Part shown: in pieces, positions 33,273 to 44,776 of the stretch
Numbering within the stretch: position 1 is the stretch's first letter
Layout of the letters: each line of letters starts with the position of its first letter
Assembly (NCBI RefSeq): GCF_032362555.1
Contig: NC_083513.1
Location: 8,928,001 to 8,992,000 of the forward strand
Direction of reading: 5' to 3'
Source of the DNA: Amyelois transitella
Taxonomy: Eukaryota > Arthropoda > Insecta > Lepidoptera > Pyralidae
Length of the DNA stretch: 64,000 bases
Program-made: the position numbers and the translations under genes
The notes under the pieces: generated by a model
Database searches by the model: none
The model's input: the letters and a program-made list of their open reading frames with translations, nothing else
Told to the model about the DNA's origin: nothing

Positions 33273-33464
33273 AACTTGAGATTCTTCTTTAAGGCGATAA
33301 TTTAGCAACGTGTCATTTTCTTTCAAAATCAAATCAAAATTCAAAAATGTTTTATTTTCTGAAACAGATAATCTTTGAATCTCACCTCTGTCGTTAAGCC
33401 ATTGAGCTAAACGGCCTTTGTCTTATGACTGTTGGTCCTTTTTGCTTCGTAAGATAAAAAAAAC
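33273..33464 (+). mobile_element. Decayed SINE-like repeat
   Basis: GAGATTCTTCTTTAAGGCGA, TAGCAACGTGTCA, then about 50 bp of extra AT-rich DNA, then TTGAATCTCACCTCTGTCG and GACTGTTGGTCC. Confidence 0.7.
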
Positions 33465-33930
33465 GTAAATTGAGAATGAAATCAGGGAAGGGGAAAAAAG
33501 AGTATGAATTTTATTTTATAAACGGACGAATATTTATAAAAGAAGAAAATTTTACTTGATAGAGCGGGTTTGTTTAAAATTAGACAAATAACTGTTATCA
33601 AGTATCCCAGTTGACAAGGGTTCTTAGCCAGCTAATGTATTACCTGAATACCTCCATATTCAAGGAGAAATCAAATTTAAGTGGTTGATGTGGATTGTTT
33701 TGTCATTTGGTTTCTACAGCTAACTAGCAGTCTTTTGTTAAAAGTAAACATATTTCATATAGGCGATGGGCTAGCATAACACTAAAACACTATATGCATG
33801 ACAAGAGACAAACCATAACGCATAATAATATAGCACACCGCCATCAATTAGAACAAAAACGAAAATAAAGTTACATAAAGTTGAACAGACGTGATTGTGT
33901 GTATGTTATATGTAATTAAATATTACGCGA

Positions 33931-34190
33931 AATACATACATACATATAATCACGTCTTTATCCCTTGCGGGGTAGACAGAGCCAATAGTCTTGAAAAGAC
34001 TGATAGGCTACGTTCAGCTGTAAGGATTACTGCTAGAATTGAGATTCAAATAGTGACAGGTTGCTAGCCAATCGCCTAAAATAAGAATCCCAAGTTTATA
34101 AGCCTATCCCTTAGTCGTCTTTTACGAAATCCATAGGAAAGAGATGGAGTGGCCCTATTCTTTTTTCTATTGATGCTGAGAACCACACGG
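33931..34190 (-). mobile_element. SINE-like repeat, full length
   Basis: CATACATACATATAATCACG to TGAGAACCACACGG. Confidence 0.92.
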
Positions 34191-34443
34191 AAATATTACC
34201 AAGGAATTAAAAATTCATAGCAAAACGTTCCATTCGAATCAGTTTCTATGAGCCGTGTTGTGAGGTTGTATCCAATGTGTTAGAGCAAAATGCAGGTGAA
34301 ATGAAAATTAGCCGCTAACAGTCCATTACCGAGTCACTTTGACGTAAAAGGATTTTTCATGAGCGCTTTGCCGTATGATAACACGATATTCAAAATGCTG
34401 CAATTAATATACGCGTAGTAGAGACACACTTAACATCTGCATG

Positions 34444-34564
34444 CCGTATCGTGTGGTTTTGGTTTCCGGCAAGTTAAAATAGAACCACTCCTTATATTTC
34501 CCATGGATGTCGTAAAAGGCGACTAAGGAGTAGGCTTATAAATTTAGGATTTCTCTTGTAGGCG
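34444..34564 (+). mobile_element. SINE-like repeat 5' half, upstream of the defensin-like gene
   Basis: TATCGTGTGGTTTTGG, then CCATGGATGTCGTAAAAGGC and GACTAAGG; truncated after TCTCTTGTAGGCG. Confidence 0.85.
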
Positions 34565-34953
34565 TATGATCTTTGTTATATTTCAGGTTATGTTTATAGT
34601 ATTTATGAGTAGTTTTGAAATTTTGATTTGACACCTATTCTTATCTCTCTCTATCCTAACCCGCTTGGTTATTGAAAAAAAAGCCTTTAATTTCAGTCGA
34701 CCGTTTACTTGTTATGTACATTATGACGTTTAATCATAACCTACCTAAAATCAATCAGTTTAAAGAATTTTTTCCACACAACTTGTGAAGTAAAATTTAA
34801 TTAGTCACCCTTTTCACTCTCTATCATTAGACGAAATTGTCAATTGAAAAGTCCATTTAAATGTACACGAGCCGCATACCGTGACTGAGAAATCAATTAA
34901 AAAACTCATTTGTGGACTTGCTTTTGAGTCTTTCAGAATTAGTGGCTGGCACT

Positions 34954-37278
34954 ATGAAAGGACTCAATGTTGATTGGTTCGTCTTCTATATAATATTTGT
35001 GTTTTACTCTCAATGTCATGGTAAGAGATTTTTATGTACTATCACGCCTGTTTTCCACAGGGGTAAGCAGAAATTGTTGCTTTGATCCCATATTTGCCAA
35101 AGATATCGTAAATGACGACTAAAGGAATAGGGACTTCTAGTAAATGATCCAATAGTAAGATTCCTCTGCAAAGTTTCGGTAGTTTGATGAGAGTCGCTTC
35201 AATTGAATACCTGACTCATGCAATCTAAGACCACGGTCAAAAGATGCATCCGGGACTCTTCTCCTGAGAAGCGAGGATGTAACTGGCATTGACGACAGAA
35301 GGAAGAGAATATATGCAGATCTCTCCAGCTTTCTCCAACTTCTTTCCATCATAAATACTATCCTGGTAAAGGGTCAGGTCAAAAGTACCCGAAACCGCCG
35401 AGCTTGTATGAAGAGAGTTATGAATGTAGATGAAGCGAAGGAAGTATGCAGAGATCGTGGCAAGTGGAAAGAGGTAGTCTCTGCCTACCCCTCCGGGAAA
35501 GAGGCGTGATTTTATGTATGTATGTATGTATGTATGTATAAATACTATGATTATTACTCAATCTTATTTTCATGATGAATACTGTGATGATCATATTGCA
35601 CTCAAAAATGTATTGTTCTTTAAGCTGAAGAGATTTCTGCTGACTACTACTACGGCTTCGGGGTTTTGAGGTCCGGTGACAAGACGAACCTGTGTCAAAA
35701 TAAGGACTATCAGTTATTGTGTCACGTCAATTGTGGAGGTGACCACGTTTGTCTGAATGGAAAATGCTACTGCTTCACCGCCTTTACTAATACGGTTGGT
35801 GAGTGGAAAATTGTTTAATGATTCTTATAGTTAGACTCTCTATAGTTATATAGGCTCTGCTTAGTCCAGAGACCACTCTTAATTCTAAACTAAGTTTATA
35901 GTAACTTGTGACATGTTTATGTTATGGCAATTTTTGTTAGTTATATTTTTGTAAAAATCTTTCTTCTAATATTAGGCAAATATTACATCTTTTTACTTGA
36001 TCTTTGCTACTTTTATTAATCCAGATTTCATATCTTTGGCAGACCCCAATTAATAGATTTAAGAAACCTTGCATCAACAAATCTAGCATCACAAAATTCA
36101 ATAATATATTTTAACATACACTTATATTCTTTTGACTTAAAATTTAGTAAAAAAAAAACATTAACAACAATTCAATATATGGGTAAAAAAAAATTAGTTT
36201 AACTTACAGGAAAGTTGTACCCGGCTCTACTAACACCACATAAAGGGCAAGATTCTGGAGAAACCGCCGATTATGAGGGTGACGACGAATTTGATTCAGG
36301 TAAGAATATGATGTCAATAAAATAAGATATCATGAGGAAATTGTCAATAAAAAAATAAAACCAGAAGGAAGAAGAAGAACTGTTGAGTCAAGAGCTGTAT
36401 GCGGTAATAATATTAATTTTAAGAGAGCGTCAGTGGTCGAATCTGTAAGACGCTAGTTCGAATCCCACCGCGGCCATGTATCAATGACTGTTTTTGAAGT
36501 TATGTACATTAGTTTGAATACTAACCGTTGCTTAGTGATCGTGAGGAAACTTGCACATCCAGGTGTGATCATATGATCTAATACGGGTAAGGTTCCCATG
36601 CAAAGGTTGCGGAGGTCAGGCGGGAGTGGCTTCGTGTTTAAGGTGGTTAAGGGCTTACCCCGGAGTCCTCTTCAGAGTGGTGAGAATTCAACCAGGACTA
36701 AAGCCAGGAAAGAATATTAATTTTATGTTTATTACAAGAAGTGGAAGGTCCCGATTACTGAAAAATAAGACTTATATTATCTTTGTCCTATAGTAATTTG
36801 TAAACACGTTATTGAAATTTTAATTCGCGCTTTTTCTGGCCCAGTATAGATGTCACTAAGAATTACACGTTATTGAAATCTCTTGTACGAGTAAATTTCG
36901 ATACCTTCCTTGAGAAGGAAGAAAATAAATGAAAATATACAAAATCATCAGAATGTCCGCCGGGGGTTTACAAACCAAACAATAAAATAATATTTCATAA
37001 TATAAATCATTATTTTTTTAGACCCAACGAAGAAACGAAATTCATTACGGCATCAAATAGCCCATTTCTGCCCTAACCTTGATATAGCCAAGAAATGTAT
37101 CATGAAATGCATGGACGAAGGGAAACCAGCGTTTTGTGGTAAAGATCACGTCTGCTACTGTGGACACCGAGACTCTCACACGAAAGGGGGGCCGAAAGTG
37201 GACGCCTATAAGGAATTCAAAGGATTGTATGATAAGTATCTTATGGGATTGGGTGCTAAAACAACTTCAACTGCGTAG
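34954..37278 (+). CDS. Secreted two-module CS-alpha-beta (defensin-like) protein
   Basis: Exons 34954-35020, 35625-35798, 36210-36299 and 37022-37278 (TAG), all introns phase 1, 195 residues; AATAAA at 37280-37285. Residues 1-23 form a signal peptide (MKGLNVDWFVFYIIFVFYSQ, cleavage likely after CHA). Module 1 has Cys46, 55, 59, 65, 70, 72 (C-x8-C-x3-C-x5-C-x4-C-x-C). Module 2 has Cys127, 136, 140, 149, 155, 157 (C-x8-C-x3-C-x8-C-x5-C-x-C). Both fit the cysteine-stabilised alpha-beta fold of insect defensins and show a DHVC motif before the end. The linker (about 81-126) is acidic (DYEGDDEFDSD) and followed by KKR, a possible processing site. A lysine-rich tail of about 38 residues follows. 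Lepidopteran X-tox proteins also chain such modules; assignment to that family, and antimicrobial function, are inference. All sites are intact. Introns 1 and 3 hold old repeats. Confidence 0.85.
35363..35540 (+). mobile_element. LINE-like 3'-tail repeat, best copy, intron 1 of the defensin-like gene
   Basis: An open frame reads VKGQVKSTRNRRACMKRVMN, then VDEAKEVCRDRGKWKEVVSA and YPSGKEA, and stops with TGA. The 3' end is GGCGTGATTTTATGTATG and a TATG tail. I read it as the carboxy end of a non-LTR element's protein; the element family is not recognised. Confidence 0.75.
36425..36712 (+). mobile_element. tRNA-derived SINE, intron 3 of the defensin-like gene
   Basis: Head GTCAGTGGTCGAATCTGTAA and pol III B box GTTCGAATCCCACC, then the body CGGCCATGTATCAATGACTG, GAGGAAACTTGCACATCCA, GGTTGCGGAGGTCAGGCGGG and a 3' part ending AACCAGGACTAAAGCC. 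The same element lies in reverse at 5636-6028. Confidence 0.9.
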
Positions 37279-37787
37279 AAATAAAATATTTTCATAATGT
37301 ACATTTTTATTGTTCTACTGATTTACGTTCCTACCATATTTTTTTACTTTGAACTGATTTAGGTACCTACCAACATTTTAATATAAAAATGTAATACGTA
37401 GATTTTTTTGTAGCTTTAGATTTAACTTGAAAAAAAAAGGGCTTATACACACATGCCTACATAAAATCACGATTCTTTATTAAAATTAATTTAATTTTTG
37501 CACAATAAGTATGGCTTTACAACTGTTTAGTCACTGCTTTTACCTATGGCAAGAAGGCGTTAATCGTATATTTATATGGCGTTATACAGGGTTACGTGCT
37601 ATCAAACGCAAAACCTTTACCTACTATCTCAGTCTATCACACTGAACAACTTTTCCTATGAAACCAACACAAAAATCGCGAAAATAAATTTGCTGTTCTA
37701 CATAATACAAGGATCTATAACCCTGTATATTGTTTACAACCATAGGCATGAAATAAAATCAAACATAATAGTTTTAACAATTACTCT

Positions 37788-37917
37788 TGTAGGTGATAGA
37801 AAACTGTCCCTTTTATGAATCTCAATTCCATGTCACTCTTAGTCATTTCAAGACTGTAGGTTATATTATATTTACCACGCAAAGGATATATACGTAACTA
37901 TATGTACTTACGTATGT
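37788..37917 (+). mobile_element. SINE-like repeat 3' half
   Basis: GTAGGTGATAGAAAACTGTC to GATATATACGTAACTATATG; lies about 500 bp after the defensin-like gene. Confidence 0.7.
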
Positions 37918-38159
37918 AAAATAGTTTAGAAACAAAACAAAAACAAATTTCTAATTGCTCCTCTTGTATCGCAATTACTACAGCTCCAGTGTTCCCCTTC
38001 AGGGGCTAAACATGTACTCTCTGTCCAAAATTAATCCATATTGTTTGGTATCAACACAATCTCAGCAAAGGGGTAGCAGACGTGATCGGTATCCTGATTT
38101 ATATGCCGCGAACAGACACAGCCATAGACTACTTAAGTTTAGATGACACGTTATTTTCC

Positions 38160-38600
38160 AATGTAATTTTTGTCCATCCATATAGATGGATGGGCTATAG
38201 ACGTGATTATATGGCTATCCATAAAATCACGCATAAATATATCTAGGAGTATATATAAATGGATAGCCAGATAATCATGTCTTTATCCCTTGCGGGGTAG
38301 ACCGAACCAGCAATCTTGAGCGGCTAGGTTTGCTAGCCTATTGCCTAAAAGAAGAATCCAAAGGTTATAAGCCATTTTGTAATTTTTTTAATAGTTTAAA
38401 TTTTAATTCCTCATGTAGGCGATAGGCTAGCAACCTTTCACTATTTGAATATCTGTCTATCTGTTGTATTTTCAAGACTGTTGGCTCTGTCTGCCCTTCA
38501 AGGAATTGAGACGTGATAAAATGTTCAATCATGAAGCCAAACAGATTAACGTAGCCTTTCCTTTCAAGACTCTTGGTACGGTCTAGGCTGACTGATAAAA
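38160..38600. mobile_element. Cluster of SINE-like 3' ends in both orientations
   Basis: Forward end near 38185-38222 (GATGGGCTATAGACGTGATT), reverse end near 38268-38355 (ATAATCATGTCTTTATCCCT), forward pieces at about 38415-38520 and 38521-38600. An 11-bp inverted repeat (TGGCTATCCAT, about 38212 and 38257) joins the first two. Confidence 0.7.
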
Positions 38601-39091
38601 ACGTAACCAACAAGTCTGTATGGTTTTTTTTACAGCTGATAGGTTACTAGATAGTATAGGGCTCTAATTTTCAACAATAAAATTAATACGTGTCCCTAGC
38701 TAGCCTACTTTAAGTTTGGGCCAAATTTTATCGAAATCAGTCCAATTGTTCTAAATTTGAATAAATCGACTTTCTTCAGTGATAGGATTCCAACTGATTT
38801 TTTAATAAATACTGTCTATTTTCTATTGTATCTGTGAATCAAACTGACTCGACTGAATTTTAATTACAACATTTATATGTGCATGAAAGAGTCAGAAGAC
38901 TTTTGGCATGTGAAATTGTTAAAACAATGTGTTGTTCTAATTTATGCAAGTTGTAGAACAGAACCAATTATGAAATTTGTAATTATTAAATATTGCTGTA
39001 ATGTTTGTTTTGATTGCTTTGTTTATCTCTTGCGAAGTAGACAGAGTCAAAGATCACGTCTATTTGGAGTTCCGTTCCTACAAGGTAAAGA

Positions 39092-39262
39092 CGGGATCCT
39101 ATTATCTACTAAGCCTCCGATGTCTGTCTGTCCGTCTGTCTGTCACCAGGCTAAATCTCATAAACCATGATAGCTAGATAGCTGAAATTTTTACAAATTA
39201 TGTGTCTTTGTTGCCGCTAAAAGTATAATAAGTACGAGTAACTTTTTCATAGAATTTAATTA
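39092..39262 (+). repeat. Dispersed repeat, GTCTGTCTGTCC type
   Basis: GGGATCCTATTATCTACTAA, GTCTGTCTGTCCGTCTGTCT, CATAAACCATGATAGCTAGA and TGTTGCCGCTAAAAG. A repeat type widespread in insect genomes; class uncertain. Confidence 0.6.
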
Positions 39263-39372
39263 TAAGAAATTTTTTTCACTTTAATTTGGATCCAATAAAT
39301 GAAATTTTGATTCTTTTCCGTTATAATATTGGACATTAATTAAAACAAAAAAAATAAAATAGTATTTTCCTT

Positions 39373-39430
39373 ATTTTAACGCTAGGTACTACTAATGTAA
39401 GTGAATTTACATTAGTAGTAGCGTTAAAAT
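39373..39430. repeat. Interrupted hairpin
   Basis: ATTTTAACGCT and ACTACTAATGTAA against their complements, with a 4-nt bulge (AGGT) on the left arm. Confidence 0.8.
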
Positions 39431-39845
39431 TATAATTTTAGGAAAAAGCACGCGGGCCCCGGTCTCAAGTTCCGGTTTGTCTTTTATGTTCCTAAGGAAA
39501 ATCCTAAAACAAACATTAATGTTACTGACAGTCCACCCTCATGTAGGAGATGATGAAATTAGATTATGCTCTATACAGAGGGTGCGTCGAGACCATCACT
39601 AGATATTAAGCTTTTGCCCGCGGGTGTGCTGCGTTGTATAAATTGAAATCGCACATATTATTTTTGATGTAATTTTCACGTTCTCCATGTCGAACGATAT
39701 TGGAATCTAAGAGATAGGAGTCATCAAATCGTGAACACAGATGTGAAACCCTTAGGAGAAAATTAACATTTATAAGAAAACCAATTTTATTTTTGTGAAA
39801 ACTCATTAGTTTTCACCTCTAGTTGAGATCAGCCGAATATAAATT

Positions 39846-40112
39846 TACATACATACATATATATGGTCACGTCCATATCCTTTGCGGGGTAGACAGAGCC
39901 AACAGTCTTGAAAAGACTGAATGGCCACGTTCAGCTATTTGGCTTAATGATAAAAATTAGATTCAAATAGTGACAGATTGCTGGCCCATCGCCTAAAAAT
40001 AAGAATCCCAAGTTTGTAAGCCTATCCCTTAGTCGCGTTTTACGACATCCATGGGAAAGAGATGGAGTGGTCCTATTATTTTTTGGTATTGGTGCCGGGA
40101 ACCACACAGCAA
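39846..40112 (-). mobile_element. SINE-like repeat, full length
   Basis: CATACATACATATATATGGT to GCCGGGAACCACACAGCA. Confidence 0.93.
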
Positions 40113-40639
40113 CGGATATAAATTTGATTTTATTTATACAATTTGCATAAATTGCATGTCCACAAGGGCCATAATCAAATTTGATGTCATAAGCTCATAA
40201 CACTATCTAACTTAAAAACTTAACTCAAACGAAAATCTACTTAAAATACTTTCTAATACGGTTGAAAATAGCTCGTTGTTTTAAATTAATATGTCTTTCT
40301 GGCACACAAAATTTGAATTAAGCCCTTAAAATCCGTCTGAAAGTTATGAACTAGTAGATAATATTATGCGCAAAGTTGTAACAAACACGGATTTGGTAAC
40401 GCCATAGTTCTATAGTGTATGAAAACGTCACTAAAATTATACGGAGTAGTTATTAACATACAAATCAGTTGGCCTGTCTTAAGATGTTTGTTATGCATGA
40501 TAAGGCGGTTAGAGCGATTCATTTTAAGTAATTGCTGGTGAAAACGTCTTTGCAGAGTAAAGATTAAAATCATTTCAATATTAACTTAACAAAGTGAGTG
40601 TGATTAGAAAGTTGGAAGGGAAGGGCTTAGATGAACGTA

Positions 40640-40765
40640 TCTTGATCAAAGGTCTGGTCAAAAATATCTTTAAAGATACTGCATAAGTAAAGAATGTGGA
40701 TGAAGCGGAAGAAGTATGCAAGGGGTAGTGGCAATTGTATGTGGCATAATGTATGTGTTTATTAT
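40640..40765 (+). mobile_element. LINE-like 3'-tail repeat, decayed
   Basis: CTTGATCAAAGGTCTGGTCA, GAATGTGGATGAAGCGGAAG AAGTATGCA, ending ATAATGTATGTG. Confidence 0.65.
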
Positions 40766-40874
40766 TATATCAGTGTTATATTTTTATACGTATTTTATTA
40801 TCTGTTATTACTAAAAGCAGATATGAAAGATTTAATTCAGACACACTGAGGTAAGCAACTCTATTTATTTATTT

Positions 40875-40975
40875 TAACTTTATTGACCAACAAAAGTGTA
40901 GCACAATTTGCGGACTTAATGCTAGAAGTATTATCTACCAGTTAACCAGTCGGTCTGACAAAGAACTTCAAAGTG
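40875..40975 (-). mobile_element. LINE 3'-end fragment, decayed
   Basis: TTAACTTTATTGACCAACAA, TTGCGGACTTAATGCTAGAA and CTACCAGTTAACCAG. Confidence 0.5.
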
Positions 40976-42445
40976 GGGTCAAACTAAACAATTATACTTA
41001 TTTATTGATTTTTCTTTCTCTCATCTTTGCGCGTTCCCAGTTGCACCCTCTGCCACTTCGCTTCTAAGCCTGGGCTCAGCTATGACTACAATATTATGTC
41101 GCCTATAAAAAAAACTGAATTTAATCTTTCGCGTTGCAATATAAAGAAATAAGTAGTGCCCTTGTACTGAATATCTCTTTATATTAAGTTTTTTCTTATT
41201 TTCCTTGTTGTACATAAATATTTATATATATATACTATTGAAAATAATAGAAGTATTAAACGCGCACGTAACGTACCTGTATTTCAGACGTTTCGAATCA
41301 TGTTACCAATTATCCGTGGTCACCGTAATTCATTAATGATTTGGAACGTCCAAGATAAAATAAATGTTAGTTAACGTGCGCGTTTATTATAGCTTATTTA
41401 CTAAATGACAAATTGTTTATTTTTTTTATTTTTTTGCACCTTATATCAAACCAGAAGTTTTCCACCTCAAAGGTCGGTTGATGACAGCCACACGAACGAG
41501 TCCCTGATAAGGGTCAGCGTATAAACCGGGCGCTCCCGGGATAGGAAACAAAGGGCGCTTCTTTGTGGAAACATACTCCACTTTGTATTATATTGACCTT
41601 AAGCTTGTTTTATTTTATACATACTAATTAAAATAAAAATAAAAATTACTTTTGTACGTGACGAATGAATTCAAAGCAACAGACTTTTGTTTGTTTGTTT
41701 GTAAAAAAATAGGAATACAACAAATTGTAAAACAGTTATTGGATTTAGAAGAATATATGTACAATGGCGGATGGGTATGTCCGCGGGATTTTATGATATT
41801 TTGCACAAAGACAAACAAAATAAAACTATCTGCCAGAGAGGGAAGAAAAACCTGTTTGGAATATTGGTTCAAATAAATATTTTGTCTAAAATGAGAACAT
41901 TTCAGTAGGCACTTATTACGTGTTTAATTATATAATATTCCAAATAAATTAATTATTAATAGCTCTTAATTAATAACCAATAAAATCGCATCCATAATTT
42001 CACATAGCACATTTTTCCATTAGCCCGTAAGTAAAATAACTTAATTAACATGTCCAAAAATTGGGAATGAATTATCAGAAGGAAAGTACCGTCGGCAAAG
42101 TCAATTAGTAAAATAAAACATAATTCATTTCAATAATTCACAAGAGAAACTTTGCCCTTTTTCGTTGTCCCTATCACTTGTATGCCCGACCTGTTCTGGC
42201 GTAACACATTGGGTGCAATGTTGTTCTCTCTTTCTAACGTAGGGGCGGCATTGCCCAACTTTGCGTGTTATCTCCTTCTGTTTGGCTCAACTGCGTTCGT
42301 CTGAGATATTGCTCTACTTGATTTGTTAACAAAATATTCATATGGTTTTGTGGATATAAAAAATTAATACATTAAATACTTACGTTGAATTTTCGGAAAA
42401 TTATTGTATAGTAGGTTTTATAAATCCAAATTCTATATGTTTTAT

Positions 42446-42583
42446 ACATACACATATAGTCACGTATATACATCCTTGCGAGATTGACAGAGCCAACAGC
42501 CTTCGGCTGTATGACTTTACGATGGAATTGTTATTCAAATAGACAGGTTGCTAGCCCATCGCCTAAAAGAGGAAACCCAAGTT
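42446..42583 (-). mobile_element. SINE-like repeat 3' half
   Basis: CATACACATATAGTCACGTA to TAGCCCATCGCCTAAAAGAG. Confidence 0.8.
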
Positions 42584-42780
42584 TCATAATGATGATAAAT
42601 ACATTAAATAAATGATTAAAACTTGGCAAACTTACAAAACCTTCTTTTATGAAGTCGGTGGGATGTAAGAAAATGGGGACAGTTCTATGTAATTTTTCAA
42701 TTTCTTTTCACATATCATTATTTTAAAACATTATTATTATATTATTTTAATACTTAAATAGAGCATACACCAATACAATG

Positions 42781-43018
42781 CAGCTTCACTTCGATTGGCC
42801 ACGGATCTCCCCTTGTAGCTCGTAGCAACGTGAGGCTGTCGTGCGGGAGATCCGCTACGCTGCGGACGTCTACGCCGTAGCACTGCTACGAGTCCTTGAC
42901 ACAGTGCCCCGCCTGCGATTTCGTCCGCGTTTTGAAATCCGCAAGTAATTTTTTTGGGATTTTCACGGATTTTTAAGTGAAAGTGCAGTGAGGAGGGATT
43001 GGTGGAGTTATCATTCAG
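42781..43018 (+). other. GC-rich island with nested inverted repeats; possible non-coding first exon
   Basis: Locally far richer in GC than its surroundings. CGGATCTCCC (42802) pairs with GGGAGATCCG (42845), and CTCGTAGCA (42819) pairs with TGCTACGAG (42884). It ends GTTATCATTCAG followed by GTAATA, a passable donor. This would suit an untranslated first exon of a plus-strand gene beyond the window, or a structured repeat. No open reading frame is convincing. Confidence 0.35.
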
Positions 43019-43602
43019 GTAATATATTTTATATATTTTTTGTTGTCTAATATATTATTGTTTACGTGTAAGATGGAATCGCGTCTAGAATTTTGGCTTT
43101 AGAAGATGTTGACAAAATCATTTTACTGATACATTAAATACTGTATTGTTTTAGAATTAAAGTGATGGCAAGTTTATTATCACAATATGCAGTTAAATTA
43201 TATTAAAAATGGTTTTAAGTTTGAAACTAAAGTTAATTTTTCATCAATGTCAATGTTCTTTACAGTTGAACTATAATATTTTTCTCAATTTAAAAACGAC
43301 GAGTACTTTAAGAGATGACCTTGACTCGCAGATCCATTTAAAAGCTTTTAAGAACACTTCAAAAAGCTGAGTAGAGTTTCCAGGAAGCGTTTCGTAGTTG
43401 GTTATGTTTTGAAATCTTGTTAATTATGAATTGTTTGTGCTCATTTGCACGGTATTGGCTTGAAAGCTTTGTCGTTCTAAAAAACTCAGAATCCCACTGT
43501 ACTTTTTTTCTTCCTCCTGGCATTACTTTTAGAGAGGAGCCAGGGGTGTGCCTTAGATCTGGATTAGTTTATTTTTCTGCTCATAGCATGACACGTGTGA
43601 CG

Positions 43603-43685
43603 CCGTTAATATCGCGCGAAAAGCTACCGCTCTTTCGCTTTTTAGATGTGAAACGGGACGATAGTTATGAGCGCGATATAAACGG
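43603..43685 (+). repeat. Copy 2 of the short GC-rich repeat, with inverted ends
   Basis: CCGTTAATATCGCGCGA at the left, its near-complement GAGCGCGATATAAACGG at the right, 83 bp overall. The complement of the interior (CCCGTTTCACATC, AAAAAGCGAAAG) matches 21670-21740. Confidence 0.6.
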
Positions 43686-44397
43686 AGTAGCGCTGGTTAT
43701 GCTACGCGGCTGTAGTTTATTAACCGGGACTCATTCACCCGATTTTTTAACCGGGATTCACTATTACCAAAAGTTCTGGTTTGGGTAAGTCATGTACAAA
43801 AGGAATCCCCACTGACCACCACCTAACCGATATTGAATCATGGTTGAAAATCTAGTAGCCGAAATGGGTTAGTTTTCTCTCTATGTTTTTCCTCATCGTA
43901 AGAGCATCTGTTAGAGATATCAATGCATACCCTTAACTGTTGGGTTTAGAAGTTTGGCAAATCACTTCCCTTCGTGTTCTACGGGTACATTTAGGATGGA
44001 TTTTACGGAATTCCCGCGGGAATGAAAACTAACGACATATTTCGTTTCACAAGGACAAAGATACGGGCGTACTTTAGTTTTCGATCAACAACTTCATACG
44101 CCAACGAAGCAGGCAAAAAGTTACAGTAAACATGTTAACATTATGTCTTCAAGAAACTGATGCCTGTCACGATCATAACGTTATAGAAATCCCATTTCCT
44201 CATGTTATTACGTCTCGACATTTAAGTGGATACATTTTTCCAAGTATAATATAAAAATTTCGCAATAACCGGCATATTAACTCGCATTCAATATTCCTTG
44301 GGGCCCATTGAAAAACTTTACCACTCCGCCCGAGCACCAGGAAAGATGTTTAGAAATTCTATTGTGATGACATAAGATATATTATTATTCCTATATG

Positions 44398-44590
44398 TAT
44401 TTATTTACAATCCCGACCAATATTATAAATGCGAAAGTGAGTTTATTTGTTTGTTTCTTTGTTACCTATTCACGGGTTATTTACTGAAGTTTATTTTCTT
44501 GAAATATCACGTATTTATTGAGAGTCTCGAGAAGGACATAGGATACTTTTCATCCCGGCAAAAACTATAGTTTCCGTGGGATATTTACGA
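44398..44590 (+). repeat. Dispersed repeat at the start of duplication copy 1
   Basis: CAATATTATAAATGCGAAAG, GTTTATTTGTTTGTTTC, then GAGAAGGACATAGGATAC and CATCCCGGCAAAAAC. A common lepidopteran interspersed repeat. Copy 2 keeps only its first ~110 bp. Confidence 0.7.
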
Positions 44591-44720
44591 AAAACTTACT
44601 ACTGACGTATTCTTTGGTAGATGGCGCTAATGTCGTTACGTCTTTGGGTGTTATATTCTAAACATGTTGTACATTCAAGTCGCAATTTATTCATTTAATC
44701 ACGTCTTTATCCCTTGCCTT

Positions 44721-44776
44721 CGGTCTTGAAATGACTGAAAGTTATTTTCAAATAACTTTCAGTCATTTCAAGACCG
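44721..44776. repeat. Perfect 26-bp hairpin with a 4-nt loop at a SINE-like junction
   Basis: CGGTCTTGAAATGACTGAAA and six further bases pair exactly with 44751-44776. It sits between two head-to-head SINE-like 3' ends (44695-44720 and 44771-44822). Confidence 0.9.

Larger units (their letters stand above)
29898..34953. other. Intergenic between the GST array and the defensin-like gene
   Basis: Only repeats listed separately and AT-rich DNA. GTTACCGCTTCTTCTGCACT near 32018, followed by CTTGGAAGCGGCAGTAAA, is another copy of the short repeat seen at 11.15 and 18.33 kb. No supported gene. Confidence 0.6.
37286..44397. other. Intergenic, repeat-rich
   Basis: SINE-like, LINE-like and dispersed repeats, the GC-rich island and the short repeat at 43.6 kb. 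The 123-residue open frame at 43417-43788 overlaps that repeat and is not supported as a gene. Confidence 0.6.

Noticed and set aside
43417-43788. 123-residue open frame on the plus strand
   Set aside because: It covers the short repeat at 43603-43685 and low-complexity DNA; no domain or signal is evident.
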